DNA of 64,000 nt, from the NCBI GenBank assembly GCA_013397075.1, contig VWZS01009947.1, forward strand, positions 62,001 through 126,000. The letters are read 5' to 3'. A program made the translations under genes and the position numbers. Of the stretch, positions 47,901 to 59,602 are shown one piece after another (the stretch's first letter is position 1; each line of letters opens with the position of its first letter). Source of the stretch: Rhabdornis inornatus. Taxonomy: Eukaryota; Chordata; Aves; Passeriformes; Rhabdornithidae. The notes beneath the pieces are model-generated. The model was not told the DNA's origin and ran no database searches. It saw only the letters and a list, made by a program, of their open reading frames with translations.

Positions 47901-50900
47901 AACATTCACTACAAAGCTTGAGCTTGGCAAGAACTAGTTAAAAAGGATGCAACAGAATGAGATGCACACAATAAAACTATTAAGCTGCAGGGAGGCTAAA
48001 AGAAAGCTCATCAGAGATCTATCTGTCTCAGTCGCAATCTTAAAGACTGGTACCCTAAAAGTTGCTTTTGGCTAACTGTATTTGGCTAATTATTTAAACA
48101 ATGTTCAAATAAACTTGATCATGATGAAGAAAGTGGGTGAACTGGAAGGCTAGAGTAACAGAAATGGAACTTGACTTCACGATGCAGACTCATTCACAGT
48201 ACAGAAAAAAACAAACTAGATTTCTGCAAACAGGTCAGATTTCATTCCATGAAAAGGTCAGGAAACAAAGAATTGTTTCATGTTTTAGTAAATCACAGGC
48301 TAAATGCATGACAACTAGACACAGTCCTATCGTGTCATGTACCATCATGGTCAAAAATGTGTGGTACAACTGTGAAACACCAAATGTCTACCAGGGAAAA
48401 TATATTCAGTAAATATCAGCAAGCATTAGTCCACCACATCTCTGCTAGGATCCTGTGTACAGTGCCTTGCATGGTTCTGCTTATTCATGTCCAGGGAAAC
48501 TATAGATTGACTGGAGGAGGTGCACAGTGGAGCTGAGAAAATTAAAAGTTGTCCTGTGAGAAAAGACTGACAGCATGATTGAAACTGGGTCAGTGTCTCA
48601 CACCTAGTGTATAGAAACATAGCACTGGACACTGCTGCTATTTCAGAGAGCAGCATTATTTTCCTCTCCAAGCTGAGGTTCTGCATCATTGACCACCCTC
48701 CTTTTTTGCTTGCTTCAAGTACTGTTCTCTGTCTTTGGTGACTGCGTGCAAGAGGGATAAAGTATTCAGACATCCATCCACAGATGTTGGAAATGGGTCT
48801 TAACTGTAGGCCCAAATCAAATGCTTTGGAGTGTTCTGAAAGAACCTTGATTAAACTAGACATATTAACGGAGTGTCCCAGATGTTAGCTGGGTCACATC
48901 CCAAATAGCACACTTGCACATCCAGGCAAAGGTGAAGTCAAGAACAGCAATGAAAATGTCAGGGACTTGGCACACAGCAATACCCGTGAAGCCACTGGGC
49001 ACCTTCAATCTCTCACCCCCATTCTTGTTAAGCAAAATTAGCTGATTAATGGTCACCCTCTCTTAAATGGATCCCAGGAGCTCTAGGTGGGGTCTGAAAT
49101 GTTTCATGTGAATAACAGAAAAGGGCACTGGATTTTAAGATGCTGTGGATGTATCTCAGGCTTAAATCTGGCTGATTTCTCATCACTACATGAGAAATGA
49201 AACACAGAGAAGGTGTATGTCTGAGTCAATAAAATGGATATTTGGGATTTACTTATTTAAAATTTTAAATGGAAGAGCTATTCTGAATCAGCTGTTTTGT
49301 CCCTAGGATGGTGATGTCAAGTCAGTCTCTCAAATTCGTTTCTCTTCTGCAAAAGCACAAGAAATTCCACCTTCCATTGAGTGCTGGGATGCTGACAGAT
49401 CTCATCAGCTTAGCTATGGGGCTGCTGTTGCTGTGACATATGAAATATCTCTCATATGACGAGTCCTCAAAGCAGAAAGAACTGCAGCCACTCACAGCCA
49501 AGAGAAGATTCTGCTGATCAGACAGATTTAGTGGTGGAGACAGCTCATTTTTTCATGCTCCTGGATAATTAGAATAAACTGTCTAGGCAAGCGGCTAAGA
49601 TGGGGTTTACACAGAGGATGCATTTCACCTAGAGTGCCATTTTAAAACATCAAGTTTTGTTGGAAGATTAAGCTCAGGATAGCATCTCAGTCTATTGAAG
49701 CCTGTCTGGAGGGGAAAAAAGGTATCAGACAAGTGCAGGTGAATTGTGGGCCCAGGATTCACATGCATGGAGGAACATTTCTGCATCTACCCTCTGCTGG
49801 TTCCATTCTCTTTCCATGAGATCTGAGAGGCTTATGTCAAGGCTGATTTCCTTCAATTAAGGAAGTGGGATTCCTTCCAGCCCTGCCAGCTCACTGTGTG
49901 TGATGGAGGGGCTATATCAACCAGCAGAGCTGGTCTGGGGAAATAGCTGTTTGTACACATTTGAAAACCCCAGTGGTCATTGTGTCACTCTTATTTCTGG
50001 GATAGTAAAGGCTGCTAATGGAAAGGATGCTTATGAGCAACTTCTGATGAACCTGAAGGATGCAGATAATTTACAGAATATTACATAGTTTAATTGGTAC
50101 TAAAAATATGTTGGGACAGAGAGTGCTGAAAAAGAGTTCTTAGTGAAGTATATCAATAACCTCTATTGCGTGAAATATCTCAGATTCCCAGACCTTTTCA
50201 GCAGAAGCTTTACTTGAAGTCATAAACAATATTAGGCATCAATTAACTTTATTACAATAACTAAAAATAAATATGTAAACAATTAAATAAATAAAGCAAA
50301 GCTTGAACAACAAAGTTCATGTCACACTTATTTTTCCTGGCATAGTAAAGAATGTGGACCATTTCTGGGTTTGAGATAGATGGTTATTTGATTTCTATTC
50401 TTGTACCTCTAATGTAAAACCAGATTAGAGTCTTTCTGAAATATGCCCCTCTTTCTTGTGTTCCACTCTTCACATTGTTGGAAGTACCCACATAAATGAT
50501 TTATAATGTAATACTTGTTTCCAAAATGCTTTTATGCCTGGAACCATATAACCTCAGAAGGTTGGGCTGCTGTATTGCAGTGGGCCTAATTTGCAACTAC
50601 TACGTGTACTATATTGCTGGACCTCTGCCTTGCATAAACAGTTACTTCAAATCTGTAATGATTATTTGCAAGAGTGTGCTTAGAAACAATGAAAAAAATG
50701 CATACACTCCCCTGAAATCTTAAACATAGAGTGGAGAAGAGAGAGGAGAATCTGCACTAATTATTTATTTAAAGATTTCAACAGTAAGAAGATGAAAAGG
50801 GATTTTATTCTGTCTAGCACAGTGCCTCTGGTTTGAGTAGTCCACTTAGTTTTGCCATCTGTTTTTGCAAGCTTTGATTTGAACTGAGCCAAGAATTTAA

Positions 50901-53056
50901 ATAAGAAAGGAGATAATGTATGGATTTGTATAAAAATTTGTGAAGTTTCAAGTACTTCATATATAAGACCCTCAGAAAATCTGTGCTGTCCTATAGGTTT
51001 GTGATATTTATGAGACATGATCTAAGTTTTACTCATTACTAGAAGATAATACAAAGGCATTTTAGTCTGTCTGAGCGAATTAGTGGCTTAAGAGTGAATT
51101 AACGTTTTTCTTAAAATATTGCAGAAGCATACTGCTACCTTTCAGTTAGATAGTCAGCCCTTGTTACACAGAACATGAAAAATTATAGTTTTGAACATTT
51201 CAGTTAATCACACACTCTACTGCTTCTAATGGTTATGAAAGACATGCACTGTCCTCCTCTTGTAACGAGCTGTATCATCACCTCAAAACCTTCATACAAC
51301 TTGGAAAGTCCTTCTAGATGCCCTCTTATGACTGGTAGTTTAGTAATTCATTCCAGATATATTACTGCACAGGATATGGCCCTCACCCTTTCTTTATCCA
51401 GCCTACATTATTGAATTCTCTGGTCTCTCATAAATCCCTTCGCTTGTGAAAGAATTCCACTGAGTGGAATTCAACTGTTTCTCCAAAAGGACACATTAAA
51501 AAAAAAAAGGTTCACTGGAGCCTTTTTTTCTGCTGCATTTCTCCCCTCATTAGATATTATTTTCTACAATTTTTTTTGCCTTGATTGCAGAACTACTTTA
51601 TATGTCTGTTGGAGTGGTGGCTTCATTCTGTGGTCTTGCTCACAGAAGTTGTTCTACTATGTCTATAACAAGTTTGAAAATGGTCACTCCTCATCTCATT
51701 CCTCTCTTCTCACAGTCTGAGCATCAATGGCTGGAGTGCTGCCTGTGTTTTGATGCAGCCTTCCTGTTACTCAGCAGCCCTTCATTACCTGCTATTCCAG
51801 CAACACATTTCTGAATCCTGTAAAAAACATATTCAATATCACCCCTCAGATTTCTTTTGTTTCCCCGAAATCTCAGCTGAAATGTATTTCCATTCTGCCT
51901 TGATTTAGATCCCTTTCCTTTGATAGGTATTATTGTCCCATAGGATGGTTGAGGATGCAGTTCTCGTGGGAGAAATACAAAGAAAATGAAATCATAAAGG
52001 TTCTCTGAGTGTAGCCACAATACATACATGGAAAGATATTATACACACAGAATGGGAGATTATCTTTCCTCTCCTTTCATATATTCAACTTAGCCTAAAT
52101 ACATAGGCTGCCTCATCCTTTGTACTGGATTCTGATTGCAGCTGGGATGCTACCACTGGCATATGTTGTTGTGGTAAAATACAATTAAAGCATCATCATA
52201 TTGAAAGAGAAAGTATCACCAAAAAAGAAAAATGACACAATTATTTTTCCAGTCTTTTGTTCAGAGAGATTAGTTGTTTTAATTTGATTGATTATCTGAA
52301 TGATCATAGTTTTGCATTAGTGTTAAGGAAAATATATTGCTTTGGGGTCTGTACTCTGTCTATGGATTCCTAGGTAAAAAATTCCTATCATATGTTGGTC
52401 TTTTCCTTTTGAAAAACCATTTTAAAATAAAATAAATCCTCTATTTATTAAAGATCCACCTTAAGTGCTCCTCCTTCTGTGTAATAAACCTTTGCTGTTT
52501 GATTTGTTTCTTGCAGCCTCAGCATTTTGAGGAAATGCCCTTTTTGACTTTCTACAGAATTCCTGGAACTGGCATCTATGCAAAATATCTTTTTTTTTCA
52601 TTCAGAATTCAGCAAGCCTAAAATGGTTTTGAAACTGCCAAACAAGAGCAGGTCATTTAAATGCTCTATGCATGGAGGTACAGGGAAAATATCAGACTAG
52701 AAATCTGGTGATGATGTTCTTATCTTCCCAGTCTTTCTCTTTTTCATCCTCCTCTTCCTCTGAACCCTCAAATATTTCTTCTCTGTTTTTCAAAATACCA
52801 TTTTATTTTTTAAAGCATCAGCCTTCTGGGGCCTTCACACTTAACAGAGTGGCTGTGGCACCATGGAAAATCATGTCAGAGTCTTTGTGGAACAAAAGAC
52901 ACCCAATTACTGTGTCTTCAGTGCCGCAGTCGCTACAACAAAAAAAGACACTAAAATAAATGACAAGAAAGAGAAAAAGAAAGAGGTGGTTTTGGTGTCA
53001 AGATACAAAGTAGAATGTTGGTGGGCTGAAGTTGGGACAAATGCTTTACATGGAGT
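47901..53056. other. Unassigned non-coding sequence
   Basis: About 5 kb with no gene recognised. The minus-strand open frame 48426-48863 (145 codons) has no domain I recognise. A possible very diverged MIR lies at 49120-49250 (see rejected list). Simple stretches: an A run near 51499-51509 and a pyrimidine-rich stretch near 52736-52765. Confidence 0.5.
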
Positions 53057-53141
53057 AGTGGATTGACCCTGGCTGGATGCTAAGTACCAACCAAAGCCTT
53101 CCTATCACTCTCCTCCCCAGCTGGACAGGGGAGAGAAAATA
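53057..53141 (-). mobile_element. Antisense LTR end, same family as the 56.1-57.2 kb element
   Basis: The + strand reads 'gattgaccctggctggatgc', 'accaaagccttcctatcactctcctccccagctggacaggggagagaaaat'. This is the reverse complement of the 3' end of the LTR at 57080-57165, with roughly three quarters of bases matching by eye. It includes the ctggacaggggagag and accctggctggatgc blocks. The rest of this LTR does not continue recognisably. The following 53142-53480 is pyrimidine-rich and may be a diverged part of a related element, but I cannot support that firmly. Confidence 0.7.
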
Positions 53142-53875
53142 GAGCCATTTGTGATGATCCATCCATTCTTCCCACTGCCAGCATCACTTTTATCTTTCCC
53201 GTTGTCACTCATTAGGTACCCACCACTCATCTTCAGCTGAAAAGTCTTTCTGGTTCAGCTTTCTCTTCATTACCTTTCTTCCATTTCTGCCCCTTGCTTT
53301 CTCCTGCTGCTTCCCAGGCTGCACCCTAGTTAGCTAGGTGCTTTCTGGCTCTGTGAGCTCTGTAGATCACCACTTGCTCTCCTTTTCCCCACTCAGGCTG
53401 GTGCTCATTTTCTTTAGGATATTTTATGCCACTCTGGCTGTGTGCTGCAGCTCTGAAGTGGAAGTAAGTGTAATTGATGCAGGAAGAGATTTTCAAAGGA
53501 ACAAATGGTAGCCGGGTGTCAGACTCTTGATAACTCTTAATGGAGGCTTGGCTCCTGATTCGTGTTTATGCCTTTGAATACATCCTCCATGCTTTTTAGA
53601 TTGTAAAACACTTTCAAGAATCACTGAGAATCAGATGCACTATTGGAGTTCCTTTTTGACTTCCCAGGACGAACTTTCTCTAGGGCTAGTCAATAAATGC
53701 TCAGCTCTGATTTTGTTAGCTTTATTCCCTGAGGCCAAATTCAGAAATCATCTGAGTTGGTGGACATGTACCTGCGTAAGAAAAAAATCAAATAAATTAG
53801 AATTTTAAGATTTCAAGTAAAGAACTGTTAGTTTGCATGGAGGCTGGTGTGTAGATTACCTTTTTTTCCCCATCA
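53142..53875. other. Pyrimidine-rich unassigned sequence
   Basis: 53142-53480 is TC-rich on the + strand and might be the remainder of a retroviral repeat continuing from 53057-53141. The rest shows nothing recognisable. A donor-like 'gtggaa|GTAAGT' occurs near 53464 after 'gtgctgcag', enclosing only about 13 nt. Confidence 0.35.
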
Positions 53876-54312
53876 GGAAAGAAACATTACCAAAGGAAGG
53901 AGGGCTAAGGAGAATTTCCATTTGGATGTTGGAGGAAACATAGTGAACCATGGTGAGGAAAAGGCAGAGGTATATAATGTCTTCTTTGCCTCCTGAGCTG
54001 GAGAACATGTTGGGAAGCAGAATGAGGCCTCCATAATCCAAGGGGAAATGGTTAGTGACTTTCTATGCCAATTAGACACTCATGAGTCTTTGGGGGTGGA
54101 TGGGATCCACCCAAGGCTACTGAGGAAGCTGCTGGAAGGGCTCACCAAGCCATTGTCTGTCATTTACCTGACTAACCAGGGATGTTCCAGACTGGAGATG
54201 ACACCCATCGACAAGAAAGATCAGAAGGAGAATCTATGGAACTATAGGCCAGTCAGCCTGACCTTGGTGACAGGAAAGGATTCAGAAACAGATCATCACC
54301 AGTGGGCTGCAA
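53876..54312 (+). mobile_element. CR1 LINE ORF2 fragment (N-terminal reverse transcriptase)
   Basis: It begins in the linker before the RT domain ('gttggaggaaacatagtgaaccatggtgaggaaaaggcagaggt'). It passes through 'cctgagctggagaacatgttgggaagcagaatgaggcctccataatccaa', a block reading GVDGIHPRLL, and reaches the RT motif NYRPVSLT (54240-54263). Open for 97 codons from 54048 but with no active-site segment. It is truncated at both ends: the 5' end is expected for CR1, but loss of the 3' part implies a later deletion or rearrangement. Confidence 0.9.
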
Positions 54313-55194
54313 ATCCCAGAAAACAGAGGCGTCCAGTGTAGGGACTCTTCATTCAATACTCTTTCTACCCTACTACCAAGAATAGTTTAAAATCCTATTT
54401 TCACTAAAATTCCTCTGCCTTTTTCCGAAGATTAAAGTGTTTCTGAGGAACCACATTACAATTAAGCCAACACAGTTTAGCTATAGTTGCCAAGATTGTG
54501 ATTTACACTGCGATTCCTTTAAGGTCTCTTTGTGTGGGCAGTGTTGAAAAGTGCAATTACACTTCACTAATACTCACCTGAAGTTCCTTATAGCACCAGA
54601 ACAGTCGAAAAGCACTATTGTGAAAATACAGACCTAGCCAAAGTACTAAATATACTCAATTCCTATTTGCATTATGGCCCATTTTCCTAACTTTGTCAAT
54701 TTTAATAGACAGCAATTTCTCTTTACCAACTTCTTAAGGCCTCCTTTTAGGAAGAAAGTAGTACCAAAACTATCAGTGCAAGTGAAAACTTGGCCCAACA
54801 TCCACGTTTGTTTTCACATTTCCAATTTAATCAGAGGAAGATGGCCATAAAGCTCGTTTTCAATTAAATCTGTTCTAGTAGATTGACTGTGTGCTTGTGC
54901 ATACGTGTGTGAACAGCACCCGATGTTTCAGAAGCTCCACGGTTTGGCTTCTGGGGGTTTCTCACTGCCATGACTGTGACAGGATGAGGGCAAGGGCTAT
55001 TAAAACAGGGCTGACTGAAGAAGGACTCTTTCCTTGAGTTGTCTCACTTTTTTTATCCAAACTAGTGATTGTCACAGCGAGCCTCACCCTTCTCAGTTAT
55101 CTGGAGTAAGACAATTTTTAAAACAGGCTTAAGAAACCAAAAACTATTATTTTATGGCTGAAAGTATAAAGTTGCCATTTAGAAGTATGATATG
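54313..55194. other. Unassigned non-coding sequence
   Basis: No gene or repeat family recognised between the two CR1 fragments. Confidence 0.55.
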
Positions 55195-55612
55195 TCTCCA
55201 TGGGCAGAAGGTCCCTCTAAATGATCCCTGGCAGATATTTGTCCAGCCTATTCTTCAAGGAAGAATATGGATGCTCCACAACTTTCCCAGACACCTATTT
55301 ATTTCAGTAGGTGATTATCATTACTTTGAAAATGTTTAATTTGGCTCTCCCTTGTTATAGCCTGAGATCCTTACTTGTCTTCTGTTTATGATTTAAAAAG
55401 TGTTGTTTCCTCTCTGTGCCAAACTTTTAGCAGGTCTCTCCTCAATCTCTTCGTCTCTGACTTGACAAGTAGAGCTGAGCTCACTCAGTGTTTCCTATAG
55501 ACCATGATCTCTAAGCCTCTGATGATACTTACTGCACCCCTGTGAATTCTCTGCAGCCTGTAGGTTTTCTCAAATGAGGGAATAAAAATTGGCAGAGATC
55601 TTCTATGCCTAA
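55195..55612 (-). mobile_element. Old CR1 LINE 3' region
   Basis: On the + strand: 'gatatttgtccagcctattcttcaag', 'atggatgctccacaactttccc', then 'agcaggtctctcctcaatctcttcgtctctgacttgacaagtagagctgagctcactcagtgtttcctatag', then 'tgatgatacttactgcacccctgtgaattctctgcagcc'. This is the order of the antisense CR1 3' region ('aggtctcccctcagcctcctcttctccaggctgaacaagcccagctccctcagccttt ... ctctggactctctccagc'). The element runs on the minus strand, diverged but clear. Confidence 0.8.
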
Positions 55613-56149
55613 AAGGGAATGAAGGACAGTCACACTCTTAACACTCTTATTTTGCAGTAAAAATAGGTTTTATTGAAGCAGTAAGTGACCAGGGAGTTTG
55701 AATTTTATCACTGTTTCATGCAAGTAAAACCTGATTCATACCAAACTAATCTTCTACTGTGTTTATACATCTGGGTTGTAGGTCTCTCCTTGTAAGAACA
55801 ATTCGCACCTCAGAAGAGAAAAAAAAGCTGGAGATGAGAAAGAGCAAAGGTACATATAAATATTGCTTCTGTCTAGTTTGTGTTGGATAAATTCTCGTTA
55901 ATTAATCAAATCTGATGATCCTGATCCTCTGGTAATTATTTATGAATGTGATATCTTTACATTAATTATTTGAACATAGCAGTTTGAAATGCTGGCTGGG
56001 GCTGCTGCTTGATAAACTAGGAGTTATCAGAACTCGAGACTATAACCTGTACTCCCAAATTTATTCCCAAATTTGCCGAGATTAAACGGTCTTACCTTAT
56101 CATTGTTCCCACATTTTATATATAGTCCTGCACTGCATTTTCATGGCCG
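55613..56149. other. Unassigned non-coding sequence
   Basis: Nothing recognisable except a short direct repeat 'tcccaaatttattcccaaattt' near 56055-56076. Confidence 0.55.
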
Positions 56150-56464
56150 GGTTCTGGTAGCAGGGGAGGAGCTACAGGAGTGGCTTCTGTGAGAAGCTGC
56201 TGAAATCTCCCTTGATGTCAGAGAGAGCCAATAGCCAGCTTTAAGAGGAACCAGCAACTGGCCAAGGCTGAGCCAATTACCTCTGTGGTAACGTATTTAG
56301 GAAGGTAAAAAAAAGAAAAATAGTAGTAAAAGTAATTGTGGCCAGAGAAGAGAGAAGTGAGAATATGTGGGAGAAACAGCCCTGTAGACACCAAAGTCAG
56401 TGGAGAAGGAGAGGGAGAAGGTGCTTCAAATGCAGGAACAGAGAGATTCCACTGAAGCTCTTGG

Positions 56465-56812
56465 AGGACCGTGGGGGAGAAGAGACTCACCTGCAGCCTG
56501 TGAAAGAGCCCCACACTGGGACCAGTGGATGCCCAAAAGAGATCTATGACTGTGTGGGAAGCCTGTGCTGGAGCAGACTCCTGGCATGATCTGTGGACCT
56601 GTGGTGTGAGGAGCCCAAACTAGAGCTGGTTTTCTGGAAAGACTTGTGACCCCATGGGGGCCCTGCACTGGAGCAGCCTGATCCAGGAGCCCTGCATCCC
56701 ATGGAAGGGACCCACACACTTTGGAGCACTTTGTTAGGAACTGTAGCCTGTGGGAAGGACTGATGTTAGAGAAGTTCATGGAGGACTGTCTCCTGTGGGA
56801 GGGATCCCACTC
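56465..56812 (+). repeat. Degenerate tandem array of about 45-52 bp units inside the LTR
   Basis: Six to seven units are recognisable by a recurring pattern: cc(y)rtggga/gg, then gacccacac/gccctgca, then tggagcag-type, then a ggactgt/gactgtga-type end. Examples start near 'ccccatgggggccctgcactggagcag', 'cccatggaagggacccacacactttggagcac', 'cctgtgggaaggactgatgttagagaag' and 'cctgtgggagggatcccac'. Units differ from one another by many substitutions, so the array is older than this insertion and is a property of the family. Confidence 0.75.
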
Positions 56813-56976
56813 CTAATCCCTGAGTAGCAGCAGAAACAATGCAATGAGCTAACCCCCATTTCCCATTGACCTGTGCCACTGCAGGGAGGATGTAGAGCCT
56901 GTGAAGGAGGCAGGGGTTGGGGGAAGGTGTTTTTCAGATTTGTCTTGCTTATTTTCCTACTATAATTTTGATTTTT

Positions 56977-56982
56977 AATAAA
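56977..56982 (+). promoter_or_regulatory. LTR polyadenylation signal
   Basis: AATAAA lies in an AT-rich stretch in the 3' third of the LTR, where the R region should end. A G/T-rich sequence follows about 40 bases later, as expected for cleavage signals. Confidence 0.5.
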
Positions 56983-57165
56983 TTCAATTAATCTTCCTAA
57001 GTATAACCTGCTTTGCCCATGGTGGTAATTGGTGAGTGATCTTTTGCTGTCCCTATCTCACCTCATGAACCTCCTGTTTTATTTTTTTCTCTCCTGTCCA
57101 GTTGAGGAAGGAAGTGATACAGTGGCTTTGGTGAGCATTTGGCATCCAGCCAGGGTCAGAACACC

Positions 57166-57641
57166 ACAGTCTCTTCTCTCTGAGTCTGTACTGAAAAAGG
57201 AAAAGGCCTCTGAAGATTATTAAGGGACATGGTGGGACTGGAAGGAAGCTGATCACTCACTATTTTTTTCATAAAATCTAAGGTAGAAACTGATAAGCCT
57301 GGAGAAACAAAAGCAGCCAGCTAATTTTAGGCCAGTGTAACATTCACATCATTGGAATTTGTCCTACATTATTCTAGAGTGTAACTGTGAATTATTAGGC
57401 AGTTTCCATGTTTCTCTCTTGAGGTGTTTAATTTCACTGGTGGATAAAACTACCCATCTCTATGAAACTTTTGTACATTTAATCAAGAAGCACTTTTAAT
57501 GTCCAAAATTCAATTTCACTGCAGGTGTTGGCTCTCTGATCCATGCTACAAGACAAACATTGGAGCTTTTAGCTTATTTTTGTGAATGTGGCGGAAGTAA
57601 ATGGAAATAACCTGCTCACTTCAAATTAGTCAAAGTTCTAT
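57166..57641. other. Unassigned non-coding sequence
   Basis: Follows the LTR and its primer-binding-site-like sequence. No retroviral internal sequence recognised. Confidence 0.5.
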
Positions 57642-57796
57642 GCTGAGCAGAGGGGCAGGATCACCTTCCTCAGCCTGCTGGCAGTGCTGTTCCTAATGCA
57701 CCCCAGGATTCCATCGGCCTCCTTGGCCACAGGACACGCTGCTGGCTCATGGATGGCTCGTTGCCCACCAGGACCCCCAGGTCCTTCTCCAGACAC
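57642..57796 (-). mobile_element. CR1 LINE fragment
   Basis: On the + strand: 'gctgagcagaggggcaggatcaccttcctcagcctgctggcagtgctgttcctaatgcaccccaggattcc', then 'ggcctccttggccacaggacacgctgctggctcatggatggctcgttgcccaccaggacccccaggtccttctcc'. This is the antisense of the conserved CR1 ORF2 C-terminal segment (sense 'ggagaaggacctgggggtcctggtgg...'). It is well conserved but only about 155 bp, truncated on both sides, and lies on the minus strand. Confidence 0.92.
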
Positions 57797-59483
57797 CTTC
57801 TTTTGAGCAGGTAAACTAATGATTTTATGATGACATTCTCCATTTTTTAGTATCTAGATTTAGTATCTCAAGATCCCTTTAGAAATCATGGGAAAAAGCA
57901 ACATGCAGTTTTGTCTGATGAATTTTAGATTTCTATCTTGAGCAAGATAACTGTGTCCTATAATTGTCTGATTCTTTCCTTTGGCCAAAATGGTACCTTG
58001 GAGTTAGAAGCTAAGATGCAAATGTCCAGGTGAGTCCAAATAATTCAAATACACTGCTGAAAGACACCTAAACTGACCAGAGCTGTGGGCTATGGACCTG
58101 AGTTCACTAATATTCTTATCTAAACTTTATGAAATATATTAATTCTCATTATATTGGAACCCTTCTGGAAAATATGTATATCTGCAATGAAATGTATTTT
58201 CTTGGAAAGTAAATCCGTTTTAAAAGGAGAAAGGCTAGTAAAATATACATAGCATCTCCTTCACCCCACCTGCCTTTAAGATCTAAGTTAATCTGCTTTC
58301 TGAAGATCTTTTACTTTTTTACCTAAGGAAAAAGACCTTGCATTAACAAATATAGAAAGTTGTTCATCATGATACTTCCAGGGCTTGGGTCTGCATAAAG
58401 TTAAGCACAGTGTATTAATAGAAATATTCATTTGATACTACCTTTCCTTGACAGAATTGTGAAGGCTGCCTTTGAATTTCTGTCATGCCTTGTCATTTCC
58501 ATTCATAATGAAGAGTAGCCTCCCTAAATGACCAGATCTGCTGAGGTTGCAGTAGACCTATTTCTCATTGCCTTTTACCAAGATTTTATCAGGACAGCAA
58601 AGAATAAGAGTCAGAAAAAAAAAAGGAAGTGGATGTCTGCAATTGTAGTGTCTCATGCTATGACTCCCTTTAACCTATGCAAGATGAAATTAAAAGATCA
58701 CAAAGGAGCTAGGGAGTGCCCTTCTGTTGCCCTGTATATGAATAATTGTATTGGCATGACAGCCCCTCTTCCCATAGGCACTGTGAGCATGGCTGCTGCT
58801 CCTCACAAAAGGCACGACTTTGTTAACCTGCCAGGCTCACTGGCTGCCACTGAGGTTCCAAATGTAAACCAGTGGGAACATCTGAAGTAGCAAATTCATT
58901 TGGTTTATGGTTTATGGACATTGTTTGTTATCAGTCCCGTTCCTTTCTGGAAGTCCTGAGTATGGTGGCCCAGCAGGACTGTTACTTTTTTGTGTGTGAA
59001 AACTCTATTGTTTCTCTACTTACACTCTTGCCTCTCTTGTTACTCTTGTTGAAGTTTCTGGCGATGATCTTCCATCATCCCCAGAGAGGGGAAGGGATCT
59101 GGGGGTCTGACATCATCTTTATCCTCTTTCACTTCTGCTGGAACAAATGGGCAGTGCTTTGCTGTACTCTGATTTTTTGGTTTTTATCCGCCCAGCTGCA
59201 TTATGTCATAGAAATCAAAGTCTGGGCTTGCAATAGCTTCAATGTTGTGCAAGCAAACAGCTAATAACTTCTCTCTGGTTTGAAGGGTTGAGAGCATTTT
59301 GAGCTGTAGTAAGATGCAGCAAATGTGGGACCATTTTTGTGCATGTGTGTGTAAGCTAACACTTTCACACACTTAGAAAAGCAAAAAAATTGTTTTTTAA
59401 ATGATTTTGTTTATGTCTCTGCAGAGCCTGAGCTGTCCCAGTCAATCCTGGGGATTCCCCATGTTGTGAACTGCAAATACAAA
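57797..59483. other. Unassigned non-coding sequence
   Basis: No gene or repeat family recognised. Two overlapping + strand open frames (58528-58890, 120 codons; 58872-59264, 130 codons) have no domain I recognise and no splice context, and are probably chance. Confidence 0.5.
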
Positions 59484-59602
59484 CAAAATCAGACCGTCCC
59501 TGCTGCAAACAGCTCAGTCTGCAAAGTCAAAGCAAACTCAAAGTAGATAAAGGAAAAAGAGGTGATACCAAAAGTAAAATGACATTCCCAGTAAGACAGA
59601 TC
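59484..59602 (+). mobile_element. Possible MIR-type SINE relic
   Basis: The sequence 'atcagaccgtccctgctgcaaacagctcagtctgcaaag' then 'aaactcaaagtagataaagg' and 'aaatgacattcccagtaagacag' resembles the amniote SINE/MIR-like segment 'agacagtccctgccccaaagagctcacagtctaaatagac ... gacttgcccaaggtcacacag'. Short and diverged, in sense orientation. Confidence 0.4.

Larger units (their letters stand above)
56150..57165 (+). mobile_element. Near-complete LTR of an avian endogenous retrovirus
   Basis: It begins 'ggttctggtagcaggggaggagctacagg' and has a TATA-like 'gtatttag' near 56293, an internal array of degenerate repeats (56465-56812), and an AATAAA signal at 56977-56982 in 'ttttaataaattcaattaatcttcc'. 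It then has a T-rich segment and an end near '...ctttggtgagca' (57136). Directly after comes TGGCATCCAGCCAGGGTC (57140-57157), in the position of a tRNA primer-binding site. I recall this as a very common songbird repeat but do not assert a family name. No gag or pol follows. Open frames within it (for example 56338-56589) are not genes. Two copies of this family are in the window, in opposite orientation. Confidence 0.75.

Noticed and set aside
48426..48863. 145-codon minus-strand open frame
   Set aside because: No recognisable domain or homologue, no promoter or splice structure; treated as chance.
49120..49250. Possible highly diverged MIR ('gggcactggatttt ... gtcaataaaatgga')
   Set aside because: Only scattered words match; below what I can support without an alignment.
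56338..56779. Open frames of 83 and 117 codons inside the 56-kb LTR
   Set aside because: They lie in LTR non-coding sequence and its internal repeat array; no retroviral protein motif.
57840..57900. Possible further CR1 sequence ('tctcaagatccctttagaaatc')
   Set aside because: One short CR1-like word after the 57.6-kb fragment; the intervening sequence does not fit.
58528..59264. Two overlapping + strand frames of 120 and 130 codons
   Set aside because: Different frames, no recognised domain; the second is hydrophobic only because of T-rich sequence.
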